DNA from: an uncultured Erysipelotrichaceae bacterium
GTDB lineage: Bacteria > Bacillota_I > Bacilli_A > RF39 > UBA660
Direction: 5' to 3'
Length of the DNA stretch: 11,894 nt
Assembly (NCBI GenBank): GCA_902795675.1
Contig: CADBLZ010000028.1
Coordinates: 1 to 11,894, forward strand
A program made the position numbers and the translations under genes. The notes below the pieces were generated by a model. That model was not told the origin of the DNA and ran no database searches. It worked only from the letters and a program-made list of their open reading frames with translations. Below are positions 1-7,143 of the stretch, piece after piece; the stretch's first letter is position 1; each line of letters starts with the position of its first letter.

Positions 1-662
1 ATGATATCTGATACTCTTACAACACATCCTTCTAATGTCATAGGAACTAGTTTAGTAACAGCACTTTTATCAATATAAGTTTTTTTGTATTCTTTTATAA
101 AATCAAATTTTGTTTTTTCTTTAGGACGATATTCTTTAAGTTCTAGTTCGCCGTTATGACACATGATGGCATCAAGAACTTGAAGAGTTATGTTAGCACC
201 TTTACCACCATTTTCTAGATTAGTTAAGATACGAACACTTTGAACGTTATGATTAAAATATCCTTCACCATATTCAAGTGATAAGTCATTAAGAATTTTT
301 TCTCCTAAGTGACCAAAAGGAACGTGACCTAAGTCATGACCAAGAGCGGCAGCTTCTATTAAATCTTCGTTTAAGCAAAGTGCTCTACCAATAGTACGTC
401 CTATTTTACTAACCATTTGAACATGAGTCATTCGTTTAGAGATATTATCGTTTTCATTAAAACTGAATACCTGTGTTTTATCCATATAACGCATATAAGA
501 TAAGGTATATATTACACGGTCAATATCTCGATAGAATGGTGTTCTAAAATCGTTATCATCCTCTTCTTTTTTTAATCTAAAAGCTTGATCATCAGGACAT
601 GCATATGGGCTTAAGTTTAAGTTTTTTCTAGTCATGTTTTGTTTTACTGTTATTAAATCCAT
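1..662 (-). CDS. dGTPase-like dNTP triphosphohydrolase (HD domain), 3' end cut by window edge
   Basis: The first 220 codons of a longer gene are visible. Proteins of this family hydrolyse dGTP or other dNTPs to the deoxynucleoside and triphosphate, in the cytoplasm, in nucleotide-pool control. Residues 40-66 carry the family pattern RTPFYRDIDR...KTQVF. The HD metal site is H80 (RMTHVQM), H109-D110 (ALGHDLGHVPFGHLGE) and D219 (VRVSDI), so all metal ligands are present before the cut. The HNVQS stretch (138-142) and the VLDAIMCHNGE stretch are also typical of bacterial dGTPases. The start is the ATG at 660-662, preceded by a strong AAGGAGGA at 668-675. The gene has its own extended -10 promoter behind the terminator of the redox operon. 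Family assignment is secure. Which dNTP it prefers and whether it is activated by other nucleotides cannot be read from the sequence. The C-terminal part, usually another 150-250 residues, lies outside the window. Confidence 0.93.
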   Translation of the reverse strand, partial: MDLITVKQNMTRKNLNLSPYACPDDQAFRLKKEEDDNDFRTPFYRDIDRVIYTLSYMRYMDKTQVFSFNENDNISKRMTHVQMVSKIGRTIGRALCLNEDLIEAAALGHDLGHVPFGHLGEKILNDLSLEYGEGYFNHNVQSVRILTNLENGGKGANITLQVLDAIMCHNGELELKEYRPKEKTKFDFIKEYKKTYIDKSAVTKLVPMTLEGCVVRVSDI

Positions 663-681
663 AGAAATCCTCCTTATTTAT

Positions 682-690
682 ATTATAACA
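682..690 (-). promoter_or_regulatory. Extended -10 promoter of the dGTPase gene
   Basis: On the minus strand this reads TGTTATAAT, a perfect extended -10. A poor -35 candidate (ACGACA, 706-711) with 18-bp spacing falls inside the terminator hairpin. Transcription would start near 675, which is the first base of the Shine-Dalgarno sequence. Confidence 0.7.
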
Positions 691-691
691 T

Positions 692-717
692 AAAAAAGAT
701 AACGTTGTCGTTATCTT
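692..717 (-). terminator. Intrinsic terminator of the redox operon
   Basis: Read on the minus strand, AAGATAACG (717-709) and CGTTATCTT (704-696) form a perfect 9-bp stem around the loop ACAA, followed by a run of six T (697-692). The TAA stop of the ferredoxin-reductase-like gene (711-713) lies in the stem. The stem has only two G-C pairs, so it is weak, but shape and position are right. Confidence 0.85.
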
Positions 718-1850
718 ATTATTATCGTTATATCACTCATTGGATATGTGATACATGGATGAATTATGTTGTATTCTTTTTGTGCTTTAGTACGGTGATC
801 TTTGATTATTTTTACTTCACCTTTTAATAGTTCTGTCTTACATAAACCACATGTACCATCATGACATGAAGATGGAATATAAATACCAGCTTCTTCAAGA
901 GATGTAACAATTGTTTTGTTAGAGTAACAGTCAGCTGTAAATTTTTCGTTATTGATAACAACTGTCATGACGAACTTTAAGTCTTGTGCACTTTGATATT
1001 CTGGTAAGACAGGCATGTATCTAATATATTTACGAGGTAACTTTAATTCTTCTAAAACATTATTAAAATACTTTAATTGTTTTTCTTCAGCAGCTATAAA
1101 GATTGATGATGGACGAGACATGAAACTACGTAAGTAGTTTGTATCAATGAAACCATTTAGGTAACCTGGTTTTTGTTCAGCAGATAAGATATAGTTAACA
1201 TTGATATGTTCATTTGTTGTTAGATCATTTAGTTCTCGCTCTAATAGTATTTCATCATATTTATGTGCTAGATAGAAGATTGTTAAATCATATGTATCGA
1301 TACCATCATCGATAGCTTTAGCCATAGAGATAGCAGGTAAGATACCATTATTATCAGCAATTAATAAGACATTATTTTCATCTCTTACCATGTTATAACC
1401 AAAGTGGTTAATTGGATGACTAGATATGAAAATATCTCCTATCTTCATTTCATCAAAGATGTAATGAGACATTTTATCTTCAGGATTATCAAAGACACCT
1501 ATTTCATAGACACCTTTATTAGCATCTTTAGATGTACTATATAAGAAGAAGTTTCTTGTGTAGTAACCATTCTCTATTTTAACTGTAATAGTTAAGTATG
1601 AACCACCTCTAAATGGTGCTAGAGATGATTGGTTACGACTTTCTAAGGTAAAGATTTTTAGATTAGGAGCCACTTCTCTAATATTCTTAATTATTAAGAT
1701 TATTTGATTAGGAATTACTTGTTTAGCAAGATTCTTTATTAGTTCCTCTTTTTCTTCTTTATCTTGACTTAGATATTCTTCTCTTTGCATACGAAGATTC
1801 TTAATTGAATCTTTATTTAGATTAGATAGTTCTTCTATTTCTTTAGCCAT
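711..1850 (-). CDS. Ferredoxin-reductase-like flavoprotein with C-terminal [2Fe-2S] domain
   Basis: The protein has 379 residues. Residues 1-45 form a charged helical extension. Then come an FNR-type FAD-binding barrel (about 48-150), a nucleotide-binding domain (about 160-280) and a plant-type ferredoxin domain (about 293-379). The cluster cysteines are C329, C334, C337 (CX4CX2C) and C366, all present. Proteins of this architecture pass electrons between NAD(P)H, FAD and a [2Fe-2S] centre. Two motifs deviate: the FAD motif RxYS reads FLYS (102-105), without the arginine, and the GGxGxxP motif of the nucleotide domain reads NNGILP (167-172). The start is uncertain. I chose the ATG at 1848-1850, one base after the TAA of the upstream gene. 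A GTG at 1857-1859 would add three residues but lies only 2 nt from the AGGA at 1862-1865. It is the second gene of a two-gene operon with a phytoene-desaturase-like flavoprotein, its likely redox partner (inferred). Confidence 0.85.
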   Translation of the reverse strand: MAKEIEELSNLNKDSIKNLRMQREEYLSQDKEEKEELIKNLAKQVIPNQIILIIKNIREVAPNLKIFTLESRNQSSLAPFRGGSYLTITVKIENGYYTRNFFLYSTSKDANKGVYEIGVFDNPEDKMSHYIFDEMKIGDIFISSHPINHFGYNMVRDENNVLLIADNNGILPAISMAKAIDDGIDTYDLTIFYLAHKYDEILLERELNDLTTNEHINVNYILSAEQKPGYLNGFIDTNYLRSFMSRPSSIFIAAEEKQLKYFNNVLEELKLPRKYIRYMPVLPEYQSAQDLKFVMTVVINNEKFTADCYSNKTIVTSLEEAGIYIPSSCHDGTCGLCKTELLKGEVKIIKDHRTKAQKEYNIIHPCITYPMSDITIIIR

Positions 1851-1851
1851 A

Positions 1852-3357
1852 TTATTCACTATCCTCTCTTAATACTTTATCAGCTATTACTTTAGCTTTA
1901 TAGTATGTATTATCAAATTCATATAAGTCTCCTAAGAAACCATTTACGGAATATAAGTTTTCAATGTAATCTTCATGATCTTTATTTAATAAACGTGGTA
2001 ATAAGTTATCTAAGTCTGATAATCTTTCACCATAGTATGAACCATTAACAGTTCCTTCTAATGCGTAATCAACTGGTGTGATTACTTTTATTTCTTCAAT
2101 ATATTCTTTTAAGTTAATACCGGTTGTATTAGTAAATGTATTTAATAAGTTATTAGTTATTTTATCAACAGCAGTTATGTAGTCCCCTGGATTTATTATT
2201 TCATTAGTATAAGAAATACTATTTATAACAAATATTGATGTTCCTTTAGGAGATACATCAGGATTTATAACACTTGGTGTATAACAAATCATATCGTTAT
2301 TAGATAATGATTGCATTTCAACAAATTCATTTTCACTATCTAATGTATGATATAAGAAATAGAAATATGAATCTAAACCTATTTCTTCTATACTTCTATT
2401 TAAACCTAAATAAATAGTAAATAGTTTAGCACCTGTTTCATGATTATTTATATATCTAACAGCTTTCTTAGGTAGTTCATCAACTAGTTTATATGTTGCT
2501 ACTGGACTTAGATTAGTAATAATCTTTTTACCACCATATTCAGCACCATTAGATAGTTTTATACGAACTGCTTTACCGTTTTCAGTTATGATCTTTTTAA
2601 CTTTGCTATTTAGTTTTATGACACCTTTATGTTTTAAAATATAATTAGTAAGTTTTAAACTTAAATCATATAATGATTCTTCTGGAACTTCTAATTCATA
2701 ATTAATAGCATCAAACAAGAAAGTTGCATAATGAACAAAACCAATTTGTGTTTCTGGTGATCCAAGTAATGTCCAATAAGTATTTAAGATTTCTTGGCAT
2801 TTTAAAGGTACTCTTAGTTCATCTAACACTTTACTTAATGAGTGATTAGATATTCTGACAAAGTTTGGATATGAGTTTTCTAGGAATTCATAATTAACTT
2901 CATTAGTATTAGCAATATATGTTAGAGCTTCCTTACATTCTTTAGCAATATTAAAGAAGGCAATCATTGATTTTTGACTACCAGGAACATACTCTTCCAT
3001 TTTATTTATAAAGTCAGCTACACCAAAAGGTAGTTCAACTTTAACATGTAAGCCTTCATTATTTTCATCAATAGTTATAACTCTAAATGCTTTTGGTATT
3101 TTTTTAAATTCAATTTCAAGACCTAGTAGTTTTAAGATGTTTTTTAAAGTAACTTCATTTTCAGGATTACTTAGAAATAAAGCATCTAAGTTTGTATTGA
3201 AGTTAAAACGTCCTAGTCTTGTATCGATAGATGTGCCACCAACATCATTATGACTATCAACAATTAATACTTTTTTGTTTTCTTTAGATAATAGTGCACC
3301 AGTTAGTAAGCCACCTAAACCAGCACCAACAATTATTGCATCATACTTGTTTTGCAT
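1852..3357 (-). CDS. FAD-dependent oxidoreductase, phytoene desaturase / carotenoid isomerase-like
   Basis: This 501-residue protein belongs to the COG1233 group (CrtI-like desaturases, retinol saturases, polyprenyl isomerases). The N-terminal dinucleotide fold is clear: GAGLGG at 11-16, the acidic D34 that ends the second strand and would contact ribose, and DVGGTS at 38-43. The length fits the family. The C-terminal FAD-contact region (SVNGFLGDLYEFDNTYYKAK) lacks the glycine-rich PGGG-type signature of classical carotenoid desaturases. No other carotenoid gene is present in the window, so the substrate is unknown; a lipid or polyprenoid is a guess. The start is the ATG at 3355-3357, with AAGGGTG (3364-3370) 6 nt upstream. 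A GTG at 3364-3366 lies within that ribosome-binding site and is rejected. The gene leads an operon with the [2Fe-2S] reductase, whose start codon follows its stop by one base. Confidence 0.85.
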   Translation of the reverse strand: MQNKYDAIIVGAGLGGLLTGALLSKENKKVLIVDSHNDVGGTSIDTRLGRFNFNTNLDALFLSNPENEVTLKNILKLLGLEIEFKKIPKAFRVITIDENNEGLHVKVELPFGVADFINKMEEYVPGSQKSMIAFFNIAKECKEALTYIANTNEVNYEFLENSYPNFVRISNHSLSKVLDELRVPLKCQEILNTYWTLLGSPETQIGFVHYATFLFDAINYELEVPEESLYDLSLKLTNYILKHKGVIKLNSKVKKIITENGKAVRIKLSNGAEYGGKKIITNLSPVATYKLVDELPKKAVRYINNHETGAKLFTIYLGLNRSIEEIGLDSYFYFLYHTLDSENEFVEMQSLSNNDMICYTPSVINPDVSPKGTSIFVINSISYTNEIINPGDYITAVDKITNNLLNTFTNTTGINLKEYIEEIKVITPVDYALEGTVNGSYYGERLSDLDNLLPRLLNKDHEDYIENLYSVNGFLGDLYEFDNTYYKAKVIADKVLREDSE

Positions 3358-3363
3358 CACAAA

Positions 3364-3370
3364 CACCCTT
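3364..3370 (-). promoter_or_regulatory. Ribosome-binding site that fixes the start of the CrtI-like gene
   Basis: AAGGGTG on the minus strand lies 6 nt before the ATG at 3355-3357. The in-frame GTG 9 bases upstream overlaps this site, which favours the ATG. Confidence 0.6.
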
Positions 3371-3382
3371 ATTCTAATTAAG

Positions 3383-3391
3383 ATTATAACA
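3383..3391 (-). promoter_or_regulatory. Extended -10 promoter of the redox operon
   Basis: The minus strand reads TGTTATAAT, with a weak TTTAAA (3406-3411) as possible -35 overlapping the end of the permease gene. The predicted start point is near 3376. An 8-bp direct repeat, ATCTTAAT on the minus strand (3393-3400 and 3377-3384), brackets the -10 with a 16-bp period and could be an operator. I see no terminator between the permease gene and this promoter, so read-through from the ABC operon is possible. Confidence 0.65.
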
Positions 3392-3402
3392 TATTAAGAT
3401 AT

Positions 3403-4842
3403 TTATTTAAATAATTTATCTTCTATTTGTTTTCTTTTAATTATGAGGTATAAGTAATTAATTAGAACTAAGGCTCCTATAACACTTGTATAAGTATATA
3501 ATTCCATTTTGTAATCTAAGTAATATGGAATAAAGAATGGTAAGGCAATTGTTAAGATAGCTAATACTTTAGGTATTAATGGAATAATGATATTATTCTC
3601 TATTTCATTTAAATAGATAGTATTAACTATTAAAGTAAATAAACTATTTAACATTAATAGTAATAATGGTAATAAGAAAGACATTATTCTTAATGTTATA
3701 TTAAGTTTAAAAGTGAAGACCGTTATTAAACCATTAATAATAATATATGGTAATACTATGACAATATTAGTTAACCATTTTGATAAGATCATTTGGTTAT
3801 AAGATATTGGTAAAGTTCTTAATAAGTATTTGTTATTATGTTCTTGTTTTGTTTCTTTATCTGTTGTTACAAATAATGATGTTACTAGTGCTAGTAATAA
3901 CGGTAAGAATAGATTAAATAACTCATTACTTTCTACTTCTTTGATATTAGTTAATAAAGTAACTAATAAGTATGTAATACTAGTTATTAGTAATAAGACA
4001 TTATATTCAATATATGTTTCTTTAATTAGTTTTAAGTCTTTTTTAACAAGTGATAATAAACGTGGTAATTTGATACTATTTTGATATTCAAAGTTATTAT
4101 TTCTTTTTACACCACGAGTTATTTCGATTATTAATTCATAGTTTTTAGTACATGTTAAAAGATATATTCTAGTTAATACTATTGGTAATAGAATACTTAT
4201 TATGAAGTAGATTATATTTATATTAATAGATCTTACAAAGATAAGTGATATGATAGTTGGTCTTTTTATTAAGATATAACTTATAAGTGCTATAAGAGGT
4301 ATTAATAAGAAGATTAGTTTATTTTTGTTAATCTTATATGATTCTTTTAAATATATTATGATATTAGAAATAATTATAGGTACGATTGGTAAGAAGATTA
4401 TTTCTAAGAAATATATTATTAAGAATGTATCAGTAAGTTCAATATTAGTCTTAAATAGAATTGATAACATGATAATTAAAGATATGATTAAATTCTTTAA
4501 GTAAACGATGAACAATGAACTTAAGATAATATGTTTTTTATTTAATGGTAATGTTAATAATAAGTTATTTGCACTCTCTTTATATATGATATCAAATGAT
4601 GTAATAAATGAATATATAAGCATGATAATAAAACAAATGATGTAACTAACTTTAAAGATATTATCAGTACTTAGATTTAAAGCATCAATTACTTTTAAAT
4701 ATATAAGAGAAAAGATGATTATAGTAGATAAGATAATAAATGATTTACTCTCTTTTCTTCTTTCATCTTTACTAACCATGAATTCAGTTATATGTGATTC
4801 ATTTTGTAATCTTAGTAAAAGTATTTTGATAAGATTATTCAT
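3403..4842 (-). CDS. ABC-2-like exporter permease, 12 membrane segments, internally duplicated
   Basis: The protein has 479 residues and is very rich in Ile and Leu. I count about twelve membrane segments, six in residues 34-230 and six in 282-470. The halves are joined by a charged stretch (about 232-277). The halves look homologous: both carry an NN...LL.TLP motif after the second segment of the half, at 92-99 (NNLLLTLP) and 336-345 (NNKYLLRTLP), each followed by a similar amphipathic stretch. This suggests a fused pair of half-permeases. It should form the membrane channel for the ATPase encoded just upstream. The ATG at 4840-4842 overlaps the ATPase gene by 8 bases. No strong ribosome-binding site is visible, so translation is probably coupled. 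The substrate is unknown. In this family, permeases with one ATPase often export peptides, lipids or antibiotics, but nothing here decides between these. Confidence 0.85.
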   Translation of the reverse strand: MNNLIKILLLRLQNESHITEFMVSKDERRKESKSFIILSTIIIFSLIYLKVIDALNLSTDNIFKVSYIICFIIMLIYSFITSFDIIYKESANNLLLTLPLNKKHIILSSLFIVYLKNLIISLIIMLSILFKTNIELTDTFLIIYFLEIIFLPIVPIIISNIIIYLKESYKINKNKLIFLLIPLIALISYILIKRPTIISLIFVRSININIIYFIISILLPIVLTRIYLLTCTKNYELIIEITRGVKRNNNFEYQNSIKLPRLLSLVKKDLKLIKETYIEYNVLLLITSITYLLVTLLTNIKEVESNELFNLFLPLLLALVTSLFVTTDKETKQEHNNKYLLRTLPISYNQMILSKWLTNIVIVLPYIIINGLITVFTFKLNITLRIMSFLLPLLLLMLNSLFTLIVNTIYLNEIENNIIIPLIPKVLAILTIALPFFIPYYLDYKMELYTYTSVIGALVLINYLYLIIKRKQIEDKLFK

Positions 4843-5548
4843 CTTTTAATAGGTCCATAAAGAAGTCTTCTAGAGATTTCTTTTTGATAACTTTATCCAT
4901 GTCATCGTCTATTATTATTTTACCATTATCAATGATTGCTACTTTGTTACATAAAGATTCAGCAACATCAAGAACATGAGTTGAGAAGAAGATTATTTTA
5001 CCTTCTTTAGATAAGTCTTTAATTATTTGTTTTAAGTTATATGTTGCTTCTGGATCTAAACCAACAAATGGTTCATCTAAAACATATAAGTCAAAGTCAT
5101 GGATTAAACTAGCAACAATAACTAGTTTTTGTTTCATACCATGACTATAAGATGAGATTAGGTCATCTAGAGCTTTATATATTTCAAATTGAATAGCATA
5201 CTTTTTAATTCTTTCTTCTCTATCTTCTGTACCTACCTCATAGATATCAGCGATGAAGTTTAGATAATCAATACCTTTAATGTTTTCATATAACATTGGT
5301 GTATCTGGAACAAAAGATATTTTCATTTTGTATTTTAGAGGTTCTTTTTTGATGGATACTTTATTTAATAAAATATCTCCTTCTTTGATGTTATTAATAC
5401 CAACAATAGATTTAATAGTTGTGCTTTTACCAGCACCATTACGTCCTAGAAAGGCATAGATGTCGCCCTCTTTTACTTTTAAATCTATGTTATGAATTAC
5501 TTCTTTGTTTTTAAAGTATTCATATGAGTAGTTTTTTATTTCCAACAT
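4835..5548 (-). CDS. ABC transporter ATP-binding protein
   Basis: A complete nucleotide-binding subunit of 237 residues, which hydrolyses ATP at the inner face of the membrane to drive the permease encoded next. Visible motifs: Walker A GRNGAGKST (35-43), ABC signature YSHGM (134-138, in place of LSGGQ), Walker B LYVLDEP (154-160), D-loop GLDPE (163-167) and switch histidine H191 (FFSTHVLD). The Q-loop glutamine position reads VPD (80-82), as often seen in ABC-2 drug or peptide exporters of Firmicutes. The length is typical of a stand-alone ABC-2 ATPase without a long C-terminal domain. The ATG at 5546-5548 shares one base with the stop of the preceding gene (TAATG), with GAGGTGA inside that gene as ribosome-binding site. 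Overlap on both sides implies fixed stoichiometry of a three-gene unit. Confidence 0.95.
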   Translation of the reverse strand: MLEIKNYSYEYFKNKEVIHNIDLKVKEGDIYAFLGRNGAGKSTTIKSIVGINNIKEGDILLNKVSIKKEPLKYKMKISFVPDTPMLYENIKGIDYLNFIADIYEVGTEDREERIKKYAIQFEIYKALDDLISSYSHGMKQKLVIVASLIHDFDLYVLDEPFVGLDPEATYNLKQIIKDLSKEGKIIFFSTHVLDVAESLCNKVAIIDNGKIIIDDDMDKVIKKKSLEDFFMDLLKDE

Positions 5549-6078
5549 TAGAAGTCACCTCGATCTAATACTTTTTGCATTTCAATAAATTCATTAGTTA
5601 TTACTTTTATATCATCTTTCATTTTTCTAAAAGCCCCAGATGATTTACCATTTCCATAATATAGTTTTAGTTGATGGAAACGATTATATTTATCGAAGAC
5701 AGAAATTCTTAAATAATTAATAAATAATATTTTATGATAATCGATATATGTTATATCTTCTTTTTTAAATTCAAATGCTTCTTTTGGTTTGTAACCAAAG
5801 TGAGTAAATTTTTGATATACATAACCTTTATCAGTAATTGCTAGAGACATTTTTCTAGTTGATACCCATACACAGTAGATAGCTGTTATAACACTATAAC
5901 CTATAAGAAATATTTCGATTGGAGGTTTGATATAGTTACAACCTATTTCATAAATAATAAGTGCTAGTATTAAATATTTGATGATGTTATCACGGTATGT
6001 TCCAACTAAGCAATATTTAACTTTGTTTTTAGTTAATTCTTGCATTTTATATTTTAATGATTCGTAACTAAATAACAT
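5548..6078 (-). CDS. Small two-helix membrane protein leading the ABC operon, function unknown
   Basis: I do not recognise a named family. The 176-residue protein has a charged amphipathic start, two close membrane segments (about 33-48 and 54-73) and then a soluble C-terminal part (about 75-176) predicted to be cytoplasmic by the positive-inside rule. That part has alternating beta-like hydrophobic stretches and a final helix. The layout, a membrane hairpin followed by a beta-rich domain of about 80 residues and a helix, resembles bacterial PH-like (bPH) membrane proteins, but this is a guess from shape. The start is the ATG at 6076-6078, 5 nt after GAGGTGA. A GTG at 6085-6087 lies inside that site. 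Its stop overlaps the ATPase start (TAATG), so it is translated with the transporter and may be an accessory or regulatory subunit. Confidence 0.75.
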   Translation of the reverse strand: MLFSYESLKYKMQELTKNKVKYCLVGTYRDNIIKYLILALIIYEIGCNYIKPPIEIFLIGYSVITAIYCVWVSTRKMSLAITDKGYVYQKFTHFGYKPKEAFEFKKEDITYIDYHKILFINYLRISVFDKYNRFHQLKLYYGNGKSSGAFRKMKDDIKVITNEFIEMQKVLDRGDF

Positions 6079-6083
6079 GTTAA

Positions 6084-6090
6084 TCACCTC
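6084..6090 (-). promoter_or_regulatory. Ribosome-binding site deciding the start at 6078
   Basis: GAGGTGA on the minus strand lies 5 nt before the ATG at 6076-6078. The alternative GTG at 6085-6087 is part of this site and so is unlikely to be the start. Confidence 0.65.
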
Positions 6091-6094
6091 TTTT

Positions 6095-6103
6095 ATTATA
6101 TCA
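6095..6103 (-). promoter_or_regulatory. Extended -10 promoter of the ABC transporter operon
   Basis: The minus strand reads TGATATAAT, a perfect hexamer with the extended TG. It is directly downstream of the T-run of the preceding terminator and 16 bp from the ATG, so the transcript would start near 6088, inside the ribosome-binding site. No convincing -35 box is present. Confidence 0.65.
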
Positions 6104-6131
6104 AAAAAAGTAGTTATACCCTAACTACTTT
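6103..6131 (-). terminator. Intrinsic terminator of the DUF1294-CmpB-SWIM operon
   Basis: Read on the minus strand, AAAGTAGTTA (6131-6122) pairs perfectly with TAACTACTTT (6116-6107) around the loop GGGTA, followed by a T-run (6109-6103) that partly overlaps the stem. The stem can be extended by two A-T pairs into the TAA stop at 6132-6134. Confidence 0.88.
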
Positions 6132-7142
6132 TTATTCTTCTTTAAATTTATCAATATATTCACTTAATGATAATGAGTCATCATCTTCTAAGACAGAAAA
6201 TAAGACTTCGTTTCCTTTTTTAATTGGATATTCAATTAGTTTACCATCTGGTGAAACAATTAGAATCTTATCATCTTTGTAGCCATAACATAAACTATAA
6301 TTATTATCCATTACTCTTTCAAATAATGTTTTATCATCACCTAGGTATTTTACTTTGAAGAATTTGTGTTCAATATTCTTTCTAATAGCAAAGATAACTG
6401 CTGCTTCATGTTTACAGAAGTGATCACAATTACAAGTACAATACATATGAACAAAGTTATTATCTTGTTCTTCTAAGATAACTAAATAGTTAGTACGACC
6501 AGATACGATAGCAAAGTATTTGTTATCGATATGTTCTAGATAAGTTACGTTACCTGTTTTAAAGTATTCTAATCCTCTTAAGATGCTTGGCTCTCTAAAG
6601 TATTTTTTTAGGTCATCTTTTAGTAAGTCAAAACGAACTGGTTTTAGATGATTATATACTTCTTCTAAACCATCTAGACGACTAAAGATTTCACTTAAGA
6701 TGATATCCATTGAACGTGGCATATATGAGAAGATTAAGATAAATATGTTACTTAGTTTACTTAATTCTTCTGGTAAGACACGATCAAAGACATATTCTTT
6801 TTCAGTTGGTGAGTAGATAATGAATTCTACTCTATCACCTAGGATATCTTTATTAGTGAAAGTCATACTGTCATATTGGTTTTTATTAATCTCTTCAATT
6901 ATTTTACCAGCTATGAAACCGGTAACTATTTGCGTATTAATATATTCAGCCATGGCTTTCTCGTTAAAGAAATGAAGGTCAACCCAAGATATTTTATAAA
7001 TATCTAGTTTAGGTACATAATCAAATCTTATATATATTTCATTATTGTTATAGTTATCAAGAAAGATTGATAATATTAGTTCATGACCTTTTTTCTTAAA
7101 ATATGAATTAATTTTTTCAAAAACATTTTTCTTTTTAAACAT
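6132..7142 (-). CDS. SWIM zinc-finger domain protein
   Basis: The protein has 336 residues and is predicted soluble. The SWIM motif CxCx(n)CxH is complete at C235, C237, C243 and H245 (CTCNCDHFCKH), with the usual hydrophobic helix after it (EAAVIFAIRK). Before it, residues 177-222 form the typical leader of this domain (KYFREPSILRGLEYFKTGNV...). In known families, SWIM domains bind zinc and mediate contact with DNA or protein, often beside SNF2 helicases. Here no helicase is nearby and no other named domain is evident in residues 1-170 or 255-336. The role is therefore open; nucleic-acid or protein binding is inferred only from the finger. The ATG at 7140-7142 follows the stop of the CmpB-family gene by one base, with only a weak purine-rich site (AGAAAG), which suggests translational coupling. 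It is the last gene of its operon. Confidence 0.85.
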   Translation of the reverse strand: MFKKKNVFEKINSYFKKKGHELILSIFLDNYNNNEIYIRFDYVPKLDIYKISWVDLHFFNEKAMAEYINTQIVTGFIAGKIIEEINKNQYDSMTFTNKDILGDRVEFIIYSPTEKEYVFDRVLPEELSKLSNIFILIFSYMPRSMDIILSEIFSRLDGLEEVYNHLKPVRFDLLKDDLKKYFREPSILRGLEYFKTGNVTYLEHIDNKYFAIVSGRTNYLVILEEQDNNFVHMYCTCNCDHFCKHEAAVIFAIRKNIEHKFFKVKYLGDDKTLFERVMDNNYSLCYGYKDDKILIVSPDGKLIEYPIKKGNEVLFSVLEDDDSLSLSEYIDKFKEE

Positions 7143-7143
7143 A

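Noticed and set aside
3830..4084. Open frame on the plus strand
   Set aside because: It lies opposite the permease gene, has no ribosome-binding site, and its composition is that of a reverse complement of membrane-segment codons.
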